Shown one piece after another: positions 1-6,043 of a stretch of DNA of 6,043 nt. Within the stretch, counting starts at the first letter, position 1. The number at the start of each line of letters is the position of its first letter. Source of the DNA: Paracoccaceae bacterium (lineage in GTDB: Bacteria > Pseudomonadota > Alphaproteobacteria > Rhodobacterales > Rhodobacteraceae); contig SLQN01000219.1 of assembly GCA_007131465.1 (NCBI GenBank), forward strand, positions 1 to 6,043. Reading direction: 5' to 3'. The notes beneath the pieces are model-generated. The model worked only from the letters and a program-made list of their open reading frames with translations, made no database searches and was not told where the DNA came from. The position numbers were made by a program, and so were the translations under genes.

Positions 1-108
1 ATCCGGGCCGACGCCGAGGCCGAGACGCAACCTGCCCAGACCTGCGCCGACGTCGGCGCAGGTTTTTTCATAAGGGCACATCGCGTTCAGATCGCGCCGA
101 ACAATTAG
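1..108 (+). CDS. 3' end of an upstream gene, identity and frame uncertain
   Basis: No + strand frame has a stop codon before base 71, so an upstream gene probably runs into the window. Frame 1 shows the usual coding bias of GC-rich genomes: about 17 of the first 20 codons end in G or C, and the second codon position is the least GC-rich. It gives a hydrophilic tail beginning IRADAEAETQPAQTC and stops at TAG 106-108. Frame 2 stops sooner, at TAA 71-73, just after a terminator-like hairpin, but its codon pattern looks non-coding. In Tad loci of this type the gene before tadZ is often an OmpA-family or CpaD-like envelope protein. That is context only; too little sequence is present to recognise a family. 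Confidence 0.35.
   Translation: MRADAEAETQPAQTCADVGAGFFIRAHRVQIAPNN
40..68 (+). terminator. Probable rho-independent terminator upstream of tadZ
   Basis: Bases 40-63 form a perfect 24-base palindrome (half-site ACCTGCGCCGAC), and six T's follow at 63-68. Because the palindrome has no spacer, the RNA hairpin would have about a 10-pair GC-rich stem with a tight 4-base ACGT loop. A GC-rich stem directly followed by a U tract is the classic intrinsic terminator form. It would separate transcription of the upstream gene from the tadZ operon. The difficulty is that the best-supported upstream frame reads through it to a stop at 106. A DNA-binding site for a dimeric protein is an alternative for such a spacer-less palindrome. 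Confidence 0.7.
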
Positions 109-228
109 AGTATTTTGGCCCAATTCTCGCCAGATTCATGAACAATCTTGAACGAGAGAATCCAAGCCCCCTCGGGGAGAAACGCCGGGCTACACAACGG
201 CTGGAAAGCAGTGCTTAAGGAAAGCGAA
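109..228 (+). promoter_or_regulatory. Leader region in front of the tadZ operon
   Basis: This stretch lies between the possible upstream stop and the chosen tadZ start, and a promoter is expected in or near it if the terminator at 40-68 works. I see no convincing -35/-10 pair. It holds two GANTC sites (133-137 and 158-162), which are the target of the alphaproteobacterial cell-cycle methyltransferase CcrM. It also holds a small palindrome, TTCATGAA, at 135-142 and a weak CCCC-CTC-GGGG hairpin at 167-177. The regulatory role is inferred from position. Confidence 0.3.
217..223 (+). promoter_or_regulatory. Ribosome binding site that sets the tadZ start
   Basis: AAGGAAA lies five bases before ATG 229-231, and its AAGGA core lies seven bases before it, a good Shine-Dalgarno match and spacing. 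The longer reading from TTG at 148 has no comparable site and would add 27 residues that do not resemble the family, so the ATG is preferred. Confidence 0.75.
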
Positions 229-1458
229 ATGTCGAGTTTTGGTGAAGAAGAGCCACGGAAAATCCGCGCCTGCACAGTTGCCCGCAAGATCGAGGACTTC
301 GATCTGCTGATCGAGGACATGGAATCGATATATGGTGAAGACTGGGGAAACCTCTGTGTGCAGGAGGCCCTTGTCTTTCTGAAGACCGACGATGCCGCCG
401 ACCTGAACCTTGTCGCCATTGTCCTGGAAAATGAAACCGAAGCCAGCCTGGCACTGGTGCGCTCGTTGATCGAGACCGCCAGCGCAGGTTCTGCCCGGAT
501 CCTGATCATCGCAGAGGCGATTTCGCCGATCGTGCTGCATCAGTTGCTGCGCGCCGGGGCGGATGATTTTGTCCCCTACCCATTGCCGGAAAATGCACTG
601 CAAGACACGTTGGAGAAGCTGAACAAGCCTGCAGCTATGGGCGTCGTCCCGACACTGCAAACCCAGACAACCGGTGGCAAAAGCGGTGTCGTCTATGCAG
701 TCCAGTCCCTGGGCGGCGGCTGCGGTGGGACAACTTTCACAACCAATCTGGCCTGGGAGCTTTGCAAGCTCTCCTTGAAGAAGGGCAAGTCAGTCTGCAT
801 CCTCGACTTCGATTTTCAGTCGGGTTCGGTTTCCACATATCTGGACCTGCCCCGGACTGAAAAAGTCTATGAATTTCTGTCCCAGACCAGCAGCATGGAT
901 GACCAGGCGTTCTTCACTGCGTTGCAGGTGTTCCAGGAAAAGCTGCATGTGCTGACCGCACCGTCCGACATGCTGCCGCTGGATCTGCTGACTCCGGACG
1001 AGATCGAGCGCGTCATCACCATGGCGCGCGAGAAATTCGATTTCGTCCTGATCGACATGCCGCGCACTGTTGTCCACTGGACAGAAACAGTACTGAATAT
1101 GTCGGGTCTGTATTTTCTGCTACTGGAACTGGACCTGCGGTCGGCCCAGAACACGCTGCGCATGATCCGCGCGATGAAGGCCGACGGAATCGAATTGAAG
1201 AAATTCCGCTTCCTGCTGAACCGGGCCCCCAAATTCACGGACCTTTCGGGGAAATCGCGGGCAAAACGGATGGCAGAAAGCCTTGACATCGAATTTGCCG
1301 TGTCGCTACCCGATGGCGGCAACCAGGTCCGCGACGCTAACGATCATGGCCTGCCACTGGCAGAATACGCCCCCAAGAACCCGCTTCACAAGGAAATCCA
1401 CAAATTCGCCGCACTGCTGTTCGAAAACGCCGAGCACGCAACAGTTGCGGCAGAATGA
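229..1458 (+). CDS. tadZ: Tad pilus localisation ATPase-like protein TadZ/CpaE
   Basis: TadZ/CpaE is a ParA/MinD-related cytoplasmic protein that positions the Tad pilus machine, often at a cell pole, and recruits the other components. The ATG start gives 409 residues, typical for the family. Residues 14-135 form a receiver-like domain, with ILIIAEAISP at 91-100 and GADDFVPYPLP at 110-120. The ParA-like domain follows. Its nucleotide loop is LGGGCGGTTFTTN at 161-173, the second acidic strand is ILDFDFQSGS at 191-200, and the Walker B-like strand is FVLIDMPRT at 272-280. Neither signature lysine of the deviant Walker A box (KGGxxK[T/S]) is present, so ATP hydrolysis is doubtful. Degenerate loops are known in TadZ-like proteins, so this does not suggest a pseudogene. 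It stops 13 bases before tadA, which supports co-transcription. The family call is firm; the polar role is taken from characterised homologues. Confidence 0.93.
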   Translation: MSSFGEEEPRKIRACTVARKIEDFDLLIEDMESIYGEDWGNLCVQEALVFLKTDDAADLNLVAIVLENETEASLALVRSLIETASAGSARILIIAEAISPIVLHQLLRAGADDFVPYPLPENALQDTLEKLNKPAAMGVVPTLQTQTTGGKSGVVYAVQSLGGGCGGTTFTTNLAWELCKLSLKKGKSVCILDFDFQSGSVSTYLDLPRTEKVYEFLSQTSSMDDQAFFTALQVFQEKLHVLTAPSDMLPLDLLTPDEIERVITMAREKFDFVLIDMPRTVVHWTETVLNMSGLYFLLLELDLRSAQNTLRMIRAMKADGIELKKFRFLLNRAPKFTDLSGKSRAKRMAESLDIEFAVSLPDGGNQVRDANDHGLPLAEYAPKNPLHKEIHKFAALLFENAEHATVAAE

Positions 1459-1471
1459 ACAGGTAAGCCAG

Positions 1472-2920
1472 ATGTTTTCGAGATATCGCAAGACCACAGG
1501 GGCGCAGGCGGTCAAACCCGTCGATGCCGCCGCGGATCGCAGCAAGCCACAAGCTGGCAATCCGGCCCCCAAGGCCGCGTCCAAACCGGAACCGTCATCT
1601 CCGCACCCAGCCGTCGTGGCTGCCCCTGATGCGACCACCCAGCGCAAGCACCGTCTGAATTCAATCAAATCGGATATTCACAAACGCCTGCTGGAGAATC
1701 TGAATCTTGCCGCGCTTGAAACCGCCAGCGAGGCGGAATTGCGCACGGAGATTTCCACAATCGCAGCCGAGACGCTGAGCGAACTCGACGTTGTCCTCAA
1801 CAGCGAAGAGCGCAAGACCCTGAACCAGGAACTGTATTACGAGGTCATGGGGCTGGGGCCGCTTGAACCGTTGTTACAGGATGACACGGTCAACGACATC
1901 CTGGTGAACGGGCCCAAGCAGGTTTTCATCGAACGCGCTGGCAAACTGACACTCAGCGATGTCACCTTCCGCGATGACCGTCACCTGTTGCGCATCATCG
2001 ACAAGATCGTTTCGGCTGTCGGGCGGCGTGTGGACGAATCCAACCCCTATGTCGATGCGCGGCTTGCCGACGGGTCGCGTTTCAACGCCATGGTCCCGCC
2101 GGTTGCGGTGGATGGCGCGTTGGTCTCAATCCGGAAATTCAAGAAGGACAAGCTTGGCATCAAGGATCTGGTCCGCTTCGGCGCCTTCTCCGAGGAAATG
2201 GCGCTTTATCTCGAAGCAGCAGTCTCGACCCGGCTGAATGTCATCGTCTCGGGCGGGACCGGCTCGGGCAAGACAACCACGCTCAACGCGCTTTCGGGGT
2301 TCATAGGCAACGAGGAACGCGTCCTGACCATCGAGGATACGGCCGAATTGCAACTGCAACAGATCCATGTCGGCCGGATGGAAAGCCGCCCCGCCAACAT
2401 GGAAGGGAAAGGCGCAGTGACCCAGCGCGACTGCCTGCGCAACGCCCTGCGGATGCGCCCCGACCGGATCATCGTTGGCGAAACCCGCGGCGAAGAAGTC
2501 ATCGACATGCTGCAGGCCATGAATACCGGCCATGACGGGTCAATGACGACAATCCACGCCAACAGCGCGCGCGACGGGATCAGCCGTCTGGAAAACATGG
2601 TCGCGATGGCGGGTATCGAGATGCCGCTGCGCGCTGTACGCAGCCAGATCGGATCGGCCGTGAACCTGATCGTACAGGTTTCGCGGCTTCAGGACGGGTC
2701 GCGGCGGATGATGTCGATCACCGAGATCACCGGGATGGAGGGCGAGATCATCACCATGCAGGAAATCTTCCGCTTCGAGCGCACGGGGCTCGAGCCCGAT
2801 GGCACGATCCTTGGGCATTACACCGGAACCGGCCTGCGGTCTGCCTTTGCCGACCGCTTCAAGCGCTGGGGTTATGACCTGCCCGCCAGCATCTATGACG
2901 AAATCGGGGCACGGAGATAG
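1472..2920 (+). CDS. tadA: Tad pilus assembly ATPase TadA (CpaF family)
   Basis: TadA/CpaF is the hexameric type II/IV secretion ATPase that powers assembly of Flp pilin, acting on the TadB-TadC platform at the inner membrane. From ATG 1472 it has 482 residues, the usual length. Residues 11-58 are a Pro/Ala-rich, probably disordered stretch. The N-terminal domain spans about 65-240. The catalytic core carries Walker [10 protein letters not shown] at 261-269, an Asp box [10 protein letters not shown] at 284-293, Walker [11 protein letters not shown] at 333-342 and a His box [13 protein letters not shown] at 353-365, so every ATPase motif is intact. The frame stays open back to 1283, but that stretch lies inside tadZ; ATG 1472 follows AGGTAAG at 1461-1467 and gives the family-like N-terminus. 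The gene is also called cpaF and is unrelated to the tRNA deaminase that shares the name tadA. The Walker A and His box make other P-loop families very unlikely. Confidence 0.97.
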   Translation: MFSRYRKTTGAQAVKPVDAAADRSKPQAGNPAPKAASKPEPSSPHPAVVAAPDATTQRKHRLNSIKSDIHKRLLENLNLAALETASEAELRTEISTIAAETLSELDVVLNSEERKTLNQELYYEVMGLGPLEPLLQDDTVNDILVNGPKQVFIERAGKLTLSDVTFRDDRHLLRIIDKIVSAVGRRVDESNPYVDARLADGSRFNAMVPPVAVDGALVSIRKFKKDKLGIKDLVRFGAFSEEMALYLEAAVSTRLNVIVSGGTGSGKTTTLNALSGFIGNEERVLTIEDTAELQLQQIHVGRMESRPANMEGKGAVTQRDCLRNALRMRPDRIIVGETRGEEVIDMLQAMNTGHDGSMTTIHANSARDGISRLENMVAMAGIEMPLRAVRSQIGSAVNLIVQVSRLQDGSRRMMSITEITGMEGEIITMQEIFRFERTGLEPDGTILGHYTGTGLRSAFADRFKRWGYDLPASIYDEIGARR

Positions 2921-2923
2921 ACC

Positions 2924-3892
2924 ATGGAACTCACGCTCAGCCCTCTGATTTACCTGGCAATTTTCGGTGCGGTCCTGATGCTGATTCAGGGTATATACCT
3001 GCTGGCCTTCGGCAAGAGCATCGAGCACAGTTCCAAGCTGAACCGGCGTCTGGACTTGATTGCCAAGGGACGCGTCAAGAAAGAGGTGATGGAACAGCTC
3101 CGCAAGGAGCGCAGCCTGCATGGCAGCAATGTCACGCTGCCATTCTACGGGTTGATCGAGGACCGCGCGCGCAAGGGCAATATCGCCTTTTCCGCGCGCA
3201 GCCTCGTTCTGTTGATGATCGGGCTGAGCCTGTTCAGCTACGTCATGCTGACCCTTGCCACCGAGACTGAAATTATCATGCGCATCGGGGCGGCCTGCGC
3301 CTTCGGGTTTGGCGGCGTTTTCTTCTGGGTGTCCAGCAAGGCAAAGAAGCGTGTCGATGCGATCGAGGAACAACTGCCCGAAGCCATCGACCTGATGGTT
3401 CGCAGCCTGCGCGTCGGTCACCCTTTCGGCGCTTCGCTCTCTATCGCTGCGGAAGAGGTCGCCGACCCGCTTGGCACGGAACTCGGTCTGATCGCAGATG
3501 AGATTGCCTATGGCCGAGATGCTGGCGAGGCGATCGGCGAATTCGCTGGTCGTGTCGAGTTGCAGGATTTGCGGTTTCTGTCGGTCGCGGTGACGATCCA
3601 GCAAAAATCGGGCGGGAACCTTGCCGAGATCCTCGACGGCCTGTCGAAAGTCGTGCGGGCGAGGTTCAAGCTGTTCCGGCGCGTGCGCGCCATCACTGCC
3701 GAGGCAAAATGGTCGGGGATGTTCCTGTCCGGCTTCCCGATCGCGGCGATGGTCATGATCCAGGCGATCAAGCCGGACTATTACGATGACGTTAAGGAAA
3801 CGCCACTTTTCATGCCGCTGGCCATCGTTGTCTGTGTCTTTCTGATCGTAAATATCCTCTACATGCGCAAGATGACGAATATCAAGGTCTGA
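2924..3892 (+). CDS. tadB: Tad pilus inner-membrane platform protein TadB
   Basis: TadB is one of two GspF/PilC-related membrane proteins that form the platform on which the TadA ATPase works. The product has 322 residues. Hydrophobic segments lie at about 7-29, 91-111, 119-137, 264-282 and 296-314. The cytoplasmic type II secretion F domain lies between the middle and last pairs, at about 150-262. It includes LPEAIDLMVRSLRVGHPFGA at 151-170 and the conserved QQKSGGNLAEIL at 226-237, followed by a basic stretch (VRARFKLFRRVRA, 244-256). The start ATG lies three bases after the tadA stop; its GGAG ribosome site (2913-2916) sits inside the end of tadA, so the two genes are probably translationally coupled. 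Assignment as TadB rather than TadC rests on gene order, the extended N-terminal part and the QQKSGGNL motif. Confidence 0.95.
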   Translation: MELTLSPLIYLAIFGAVLMLIQGIYLLAFGKSIEHSSKLNRRLDLIAKGRVKKEVMEQLRKERSLHGSNVTLPFYGLIEDRARKGNIAFSARSLVLLMIGLSLFSYVMLTLATETEIIMRIGAACAFGFGGVFFWVSSKAKKRVDAIEEQLPEAIDLMVRSLRVGHPFGASLSIAAEEVADPLGTELGLIADEIAYGRDAGEAIGEFAGRVELQDLRFLSVAVTIQQKSGGNLAEILDGLSKVVRARFKLFRRVRAITAEAKWSGMFLSGFPIAAMVMIQAIKPDYYDDVKETPLFMPLAIVVCVFLIVNILYMRKMTNIKV

Positions 3893-3919
3893 CAGAACCA
3901 TAGATCACGTCAACGCGCT

Positions 3920-3949
3920 ATGAAAGTGCCTGAAAATGCAAGTATTTAA
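3920..3949 (+). other. Nine-codon mini-ORF overlapping the tadC start
   Basis: ATG 3920 opens a short frame reading MKVPENASI and ends at TAA 3947-3949, so it overlaps the first 14 bases of tadC in another frame. No Shine-Dalgarno sequence is visible before it. It could be chance, or it could act as a small leader frame that passes ribosomes to the tadC start at 3936. Length and context do not allow a decision. Confidence 0.15.
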
Positions 3950-4913
3950 TGACCCGCTTGGAATGATTACCCTGACAGCAGCGGCGGCGTTGGTGCTGCT
4001 GATTATCGCCGTGATCACGCTGTTTAACTCCGGCCGCGCCGATCCGATGCAGAAATTCTCGTCCCAGGCGCGGGGGAGAAAGGGATCTGCTACGGCCGAC
4101 ACAGAAGGACTGCGCCGCAAGATGGGGCGTGAATACAAGGCGTTGGCGAAGGTCTCGCACCTTCTGGAGCCAGAAAACGAGACCGAGCTTTCGGCGGCGC
4201 GTCAGAAAATGATCCAGGCCGGGTATCTGAACAAGACAGCCGTGCGCGACTTCGCTGCGCTACAATTTCTACTCGCGGTTGCGGGTCTGTGCATCTCGTT
4301 GCTTCTGGTTTTCGTGCTGATGCCGGAAACCTTCGAAAACCCCGTCAGCATGGCGGCGGGTCTGGTCGCTCCGATGTTGATCGGCTATTTCGGACCCCGG
4401 CGCTGGCTGGAAAAGCGGGTCGAAGCGCGCAAGGAAGAAATTGTCTCGGGATTTCCTGACGCACTGGACATGATGCTGATCTGTGTCGAGGCCGGCCAGT
4501 CGCTTGACCAGTCCATCAACCGTGTTGCCAAGGATATACGCTTTGCCTATCCCGCTCTGGCCGAGGAGTTCAGCAAGGTTGGCGAACAGGTCAAGGCCGG
4601 GCGCGAACGCAGCGAAGTGCTGCGGGACATGGCGAAGCGCTGCGATATCAGCGATCTGACGTCTTTCGTGACAGTGATGGTCCAGGCTGCGGCCTATGGG
4701 ACATCGATCACGGACGCGCTGCGGGTCTTTGCCGCCGAAATGCGCGACAAGCGGATCATGCGCGCCGAGGAGAAGGCCAATATCTTGCCGACAAAGATGA
4801 CTTTGGGCACAATGATGTTCACTGTTCCACCGCTGCTGATCATCCTGGTTGGTCCGTCCGTCGTGGGTGTTTTGTCCGATCTGAACAGCGGCGATATCAT
4901 GTCCGGGATGTAG
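3936..4913 (+). CDS. tadC: Tad pilus inner-membrane platform protein TadC
   Basis: TadC is the second GspF-like platform protein and is expected to pair with TadB in the inner membrane. The product has 325 residues. Hydrophobic segments lie at about 9-30, 108-128, 137-153 and 289-312. The F domain begins near 173 with FPDALDMMLICVEAGQSLDQ (173-192) and includes FVTVMVQAAAYGTSITDALR at 244-263. An in-frame TGA at 3921-3923 rules out a longer protein from an upstream ATG, GTG or TTG, so ATG 3936 is the best start. Its ribosome site is poor: only GAAAG at 3922-3926 lies upstream. The gap from tadB is 43 bases, the widest in the operon, and contains no terminator. It ends two bases before tadD. 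The charged segment at about 33-80 lies between the first membrane helix and the rest and is the least family-typical part. Confidence 0.95.
   Translation: MQVFNDPLGMITLTAAAALVLLIIAVITLFNSGRADPMQKFSSQARGRKGSATADTEGLRRKMGREYKALAKVSHLLEPENETELSAARQKMIQAGYLNKTAVRDFAALQFLLAVAGLCISLLLVFVLMPETFENPVSMAAGLVAPMLIGYFGPRRWLEKRVEARKEEIVSGFPDALDMMLICVEAGQSLDQSINRVAKDIRFAYPALAEEFSKVGEQVKAGRERSEVLRDMAKRCDISDLTSFVTVMVQAAAYGTSITDALRVFAAEMRDKRIMRAEEKANILPTKMTLGTMMFTVPPLLIILVGPSVVGVLSDLNSGDIMSGM
4905..4908 (+). promoter_or_regulatory. Likely ribosome binding site for the TTG start of tadD
   Basis: GGGA lies inside the last codons of tadC, seven bases before TTG 4916-4918. It is a modest match to Shine-Dalgarno. 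With the tadC stop only two bases before the TTG, initiation probably depends on ribosomes finishing tadC. Confidence 0.45.
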
Positions 4914-4915
4914 GT

Positions 4916-5515
4916 TTGAAGATTTTTCCGCGTTTCGTGACCATCGGTTTGCTGGCGGGTGGCTTGCTGGCGGGCTGCATGGCCCAGGCCCCTTCGGGCA
5001 TGGACGGGCTTGGCTCTGATGCAGGCCCAGATCAGCTTCCAACGCGTTACGCCCAGGCACAGATCCCCGATGCGGTGGACGGTCTGATCGTCGGGCATCG
5101 CGCCATGGCCGCCGGGGAATATGAAATCGCGTTGCGCGCCTATCACCGGGCCGCTGCGACCCAAGGCGCAAGCGTGGATGTGCTGTCGGCCATCGGCTCC
5201 GCAAACCTGCGCCTTGGGCGGTTGCAGCAGGCCGAGCAAGACCTGCGTCGCGCGCTTGAAAAGGATGAAACCTTTGCGCCCGCACATAATAACCTTGGGG
5301 TGGTGCTGGCAGAGCGGGGCAGATGGGGCGAGGCGAGCCTGCATTTCCGCAACGCTTTCGCCTTCGATTCCGGGCGCTCTGCCGAGATTCAGCAGAATTT
5401 GCGTTTAGCCATCGAAAAGTTGGAAGAAACAGTTTATGATGTCGAGGAGGCACATCAGCTTTTGTTGATGCGGCGGGGGCGCGGCAATTATCTGTTGCTG
5501 TCAACGCCACTATAA
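4916..5515 (+). CDS. tadD: TPR lipoprotein TadD
   Basis: TadD is a tetratricopeptide-repeat lipoprotein of Tad systems, thought to help the secretin assemble or localise in the outer membrane. From the TTG start the product has 199 residues. Residues 1-20 are a lipoprotein signal peptide (K2 and R6, a hydrophobic core, lipobox LLAG before C21). A low-complexity linker runs to about 50. Three TPR-like units follow at about 54-86, 87-120 and 121-154, with typical small and aromatic positions such as GEYEIALRAYHRA (67-79) and PAHNNLGVVLAERGRWGEA (122-140). A helical tail ends in NYLLLSTPL. No ATG lies before the lipobox cysteine; the only other start before it that could keep a signal peptide is GTG 4937, which would lose the basic residues, so TTG is chosen. 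It sits directly after tadC, which fixes the TadD call beyond the general TPR match. Confidence 0.9.
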   Translation: MKIFPRFVTIGLLAGGLLAGCMAQAPSGMDGLGSDAGPDQLPTRYAQAQIPDAVDGLIVGHRAMAAGEYEIALRAYHRAAATQGASVDVLSAIGSANLRLGRLQQAEQDLRRALEKDETFAPAHNNLGVVLAERGRWGEASLHFRNAFAFDSGRSAEIQQNLRLAIEKLEETVYDVEEAHQLLLMRRGRGNYLLLSTPL

Positions 5516-5534
5516 GAGCAGCGAGGACGCGAAA

Positions 5535-6043
5535 ATGCGCCACCCCAAACTTGTTGCGCTGCTTGCGGGCAGCGTTATTGGCCTGTCAGCCTGCGGAGAC
5601 AGCAGCAAGACCAGCGTGACCCGCGCAATCGACAGCGTGACCGCCGTGGACCAGCAAAACATGGCTGAACTGATGCTTGCTGCCGGTGACCCGGATGAGG
5701 CCGTTGCCTATTTCAGCGGACAGGTCGAAAAAGACCCGGCATTAATTCACAACCAACGCGGTCTGGCTCGCTCGCTTGTCCGCGCGGGGCGGGTCGGTGA
5801 TGCCGTGCCGGTCTGGCGCACGGTCACCACCCACCCAGAAGGCACGATGGATGACAGGGTCATGCTGGCAGATGCCTATATCCGCGCGAATGACTGGGAT
5901 AATGCCGAACAGACCCTGAACGCCATCCCGCCTACGCACGAAACCTTCGACAGGTATCGGCTGGAAGCGATGATTGCCGACAGCAAGCAGGACTGGGCAA
6001 AGGCCGATCATTTCTATGAAACCGCCGCAGGTCTGACAACGCG
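5535..6043 (+). CDS. Second TPR-type lipoprotein next to tadD (3' end beyond window)
   Basis: The frame opens at ATG 5535 after a good GAGGA ribosome site (5523-5527, seven bases upstream) and runs off the right edge after 169 full codons with no stop. The N-terminus is a lipoprotein signal peptide: R2 and K5, a hydrophobic core, and lipobox LSAC with the lipidated cysteine at 20, followed by GDSSKTS. From about residue 40 the protein is a series of helix-turn-helix units of TPR type, for example MAELMLAAGDPDEAVAYF (43-60), RGLARSLVRAGRVGDAVPVW (75-94) and DAYIRANDWDNAEQTL (113-128). An aspartate follows the lipid cysteine by one residue (CGD), not directly, so inner-membrane retention by the Lol rule is not clearly signalled. 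TPR lipoproteins often follow tadD in related loci, and a role in secretin or pilus assembly is inferred from that position. The exact function is unknown. Confidence 0.85.
   Translation, partial: MRHPKLVALLAGSVIGLSACGDSSKTSVTRAIDSVTAVDQQNMAELMLAAGDPDEAVAYFSGQVEKDPALIHNQRGLARSLVRAGRVGDAVPVWRTVTTHPEGTMDDRVMLADAYIRANDWDNAEQTLNAIPPTHETFDRYRLEAMIADSKQDWAKADHFYETAAGLTT

Noticed and set aside
86..116. Possible promoter with TTCAGA (86-91) and TATTTT (111-116)
   Set aside because: The -35 match is poor and the spacer is 19 bases; not strong enough to call.
148..228. Longer tadZ starting at TTG 148
   Set aside because: The extra 27 residues do not look like the family N-terminus, and a good ribosome site precedes ATG 229 instead.
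213..230. CtrA-type site near the TTAA at 215-218
   Set aside because: The second TTAA half-site at the right distance (TTAA-N7-TTAA) is absent.
1283..1471. Longer tadA starting inside tadZ
   Set aside because: This part overlaps tadZ coding sequence by more than 170 bases and translates to an atypical peptide; ATG 1472 gives the usual CpaF length.
2540..3901. Open frame of 453 codons on the - strand across tadB and the end of tadA
   Set aside because: It is the antisense shadow of two certain genes in GC-rich DNA; its protein is rich in His, Asp, Gln and Arg, shows no domain, and has no own start context.
4269..5543. Open frame of 424 codons on the - strand across tadC and tadD
   Set aside because: Antisense to two well-supported genes, with low-complexity Arg/Pro/His-rich translation and no recognisable motif.
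1..6043. Mobile elements, CRISPR arrays, tRNA or rRNA genes, toxin-antitoxin or defence genes
   Set aside because: I saw no regularly spaced repeats, no transposase-like protein, no RNA gene features and no foreign-looking frames; the window is filled by the Tad genes.

Overview
The window holds the cytoplasmic and inner-membrane motor part of a Tad/Flp (type IVc) pilus assembly locus, all on the + strand and tightly packed. Base composition is fairly GC-rich with GC-ending codons. The gene content and order (a TadZ/CpaE with a receiver-like N-terminus, a CpaF-type TadA, TadB, TadC, a TPR lipoprotein TadD, then a second TPR lipoprotein), together with the protein style, suggest an alphaproteobacterium, most likely of the Rhodobacterales (Roseobacter/Paracoccus-like). 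That taxon call is an inference from remembered protein style, not from a database search.

Layout. Bases 1-108 hold the 3' end of an upstream gene of unresolved identity, overlaid by a perfect 24-base palindrome (40-63) that runs into six T's and looks like an intrinsic terminator. A leader of about 120 bases follows. Then come tadZ (229-1458), tadA/cpaF (1472-2920), tadB (2924-3892), tadC (3936-4913), tadD (4916-5515) and a second TPR lipoprotein gene that runs off the right edge (5535 to beyond 6043). Gaps between genes are 13, 3, 43, 2 and 19 bases, and no terminator is visible between them, so tadZ to the last gene is most simply one transcription unit.

How the genes work together. In known Tad systems TadZ marks the assembly site, often at a pole. 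TadA is the hexameric ATPase that powers pilin movement. TadB and TadC form the inner-membrane platform that TadA acts on. TadD is a lipoprotein thought to support secretin assembly in the outer membrane. The pilin, prepilin peptidase, secretin and RcpC/CpaB genes are not in this window and presumably lie upstream.

The window is a recognisable, well-kept Tad motor operon. I found no sign of an undescribed system. Points worth a second look are the terminator that conflicts with the upstream reading frame, the lysine-free nucleotide loop of TadZ, the UUG start of tadD, the weak ribosome-binding context and mini-ORF in front of tadC, and the paired TPR lipoproteins.
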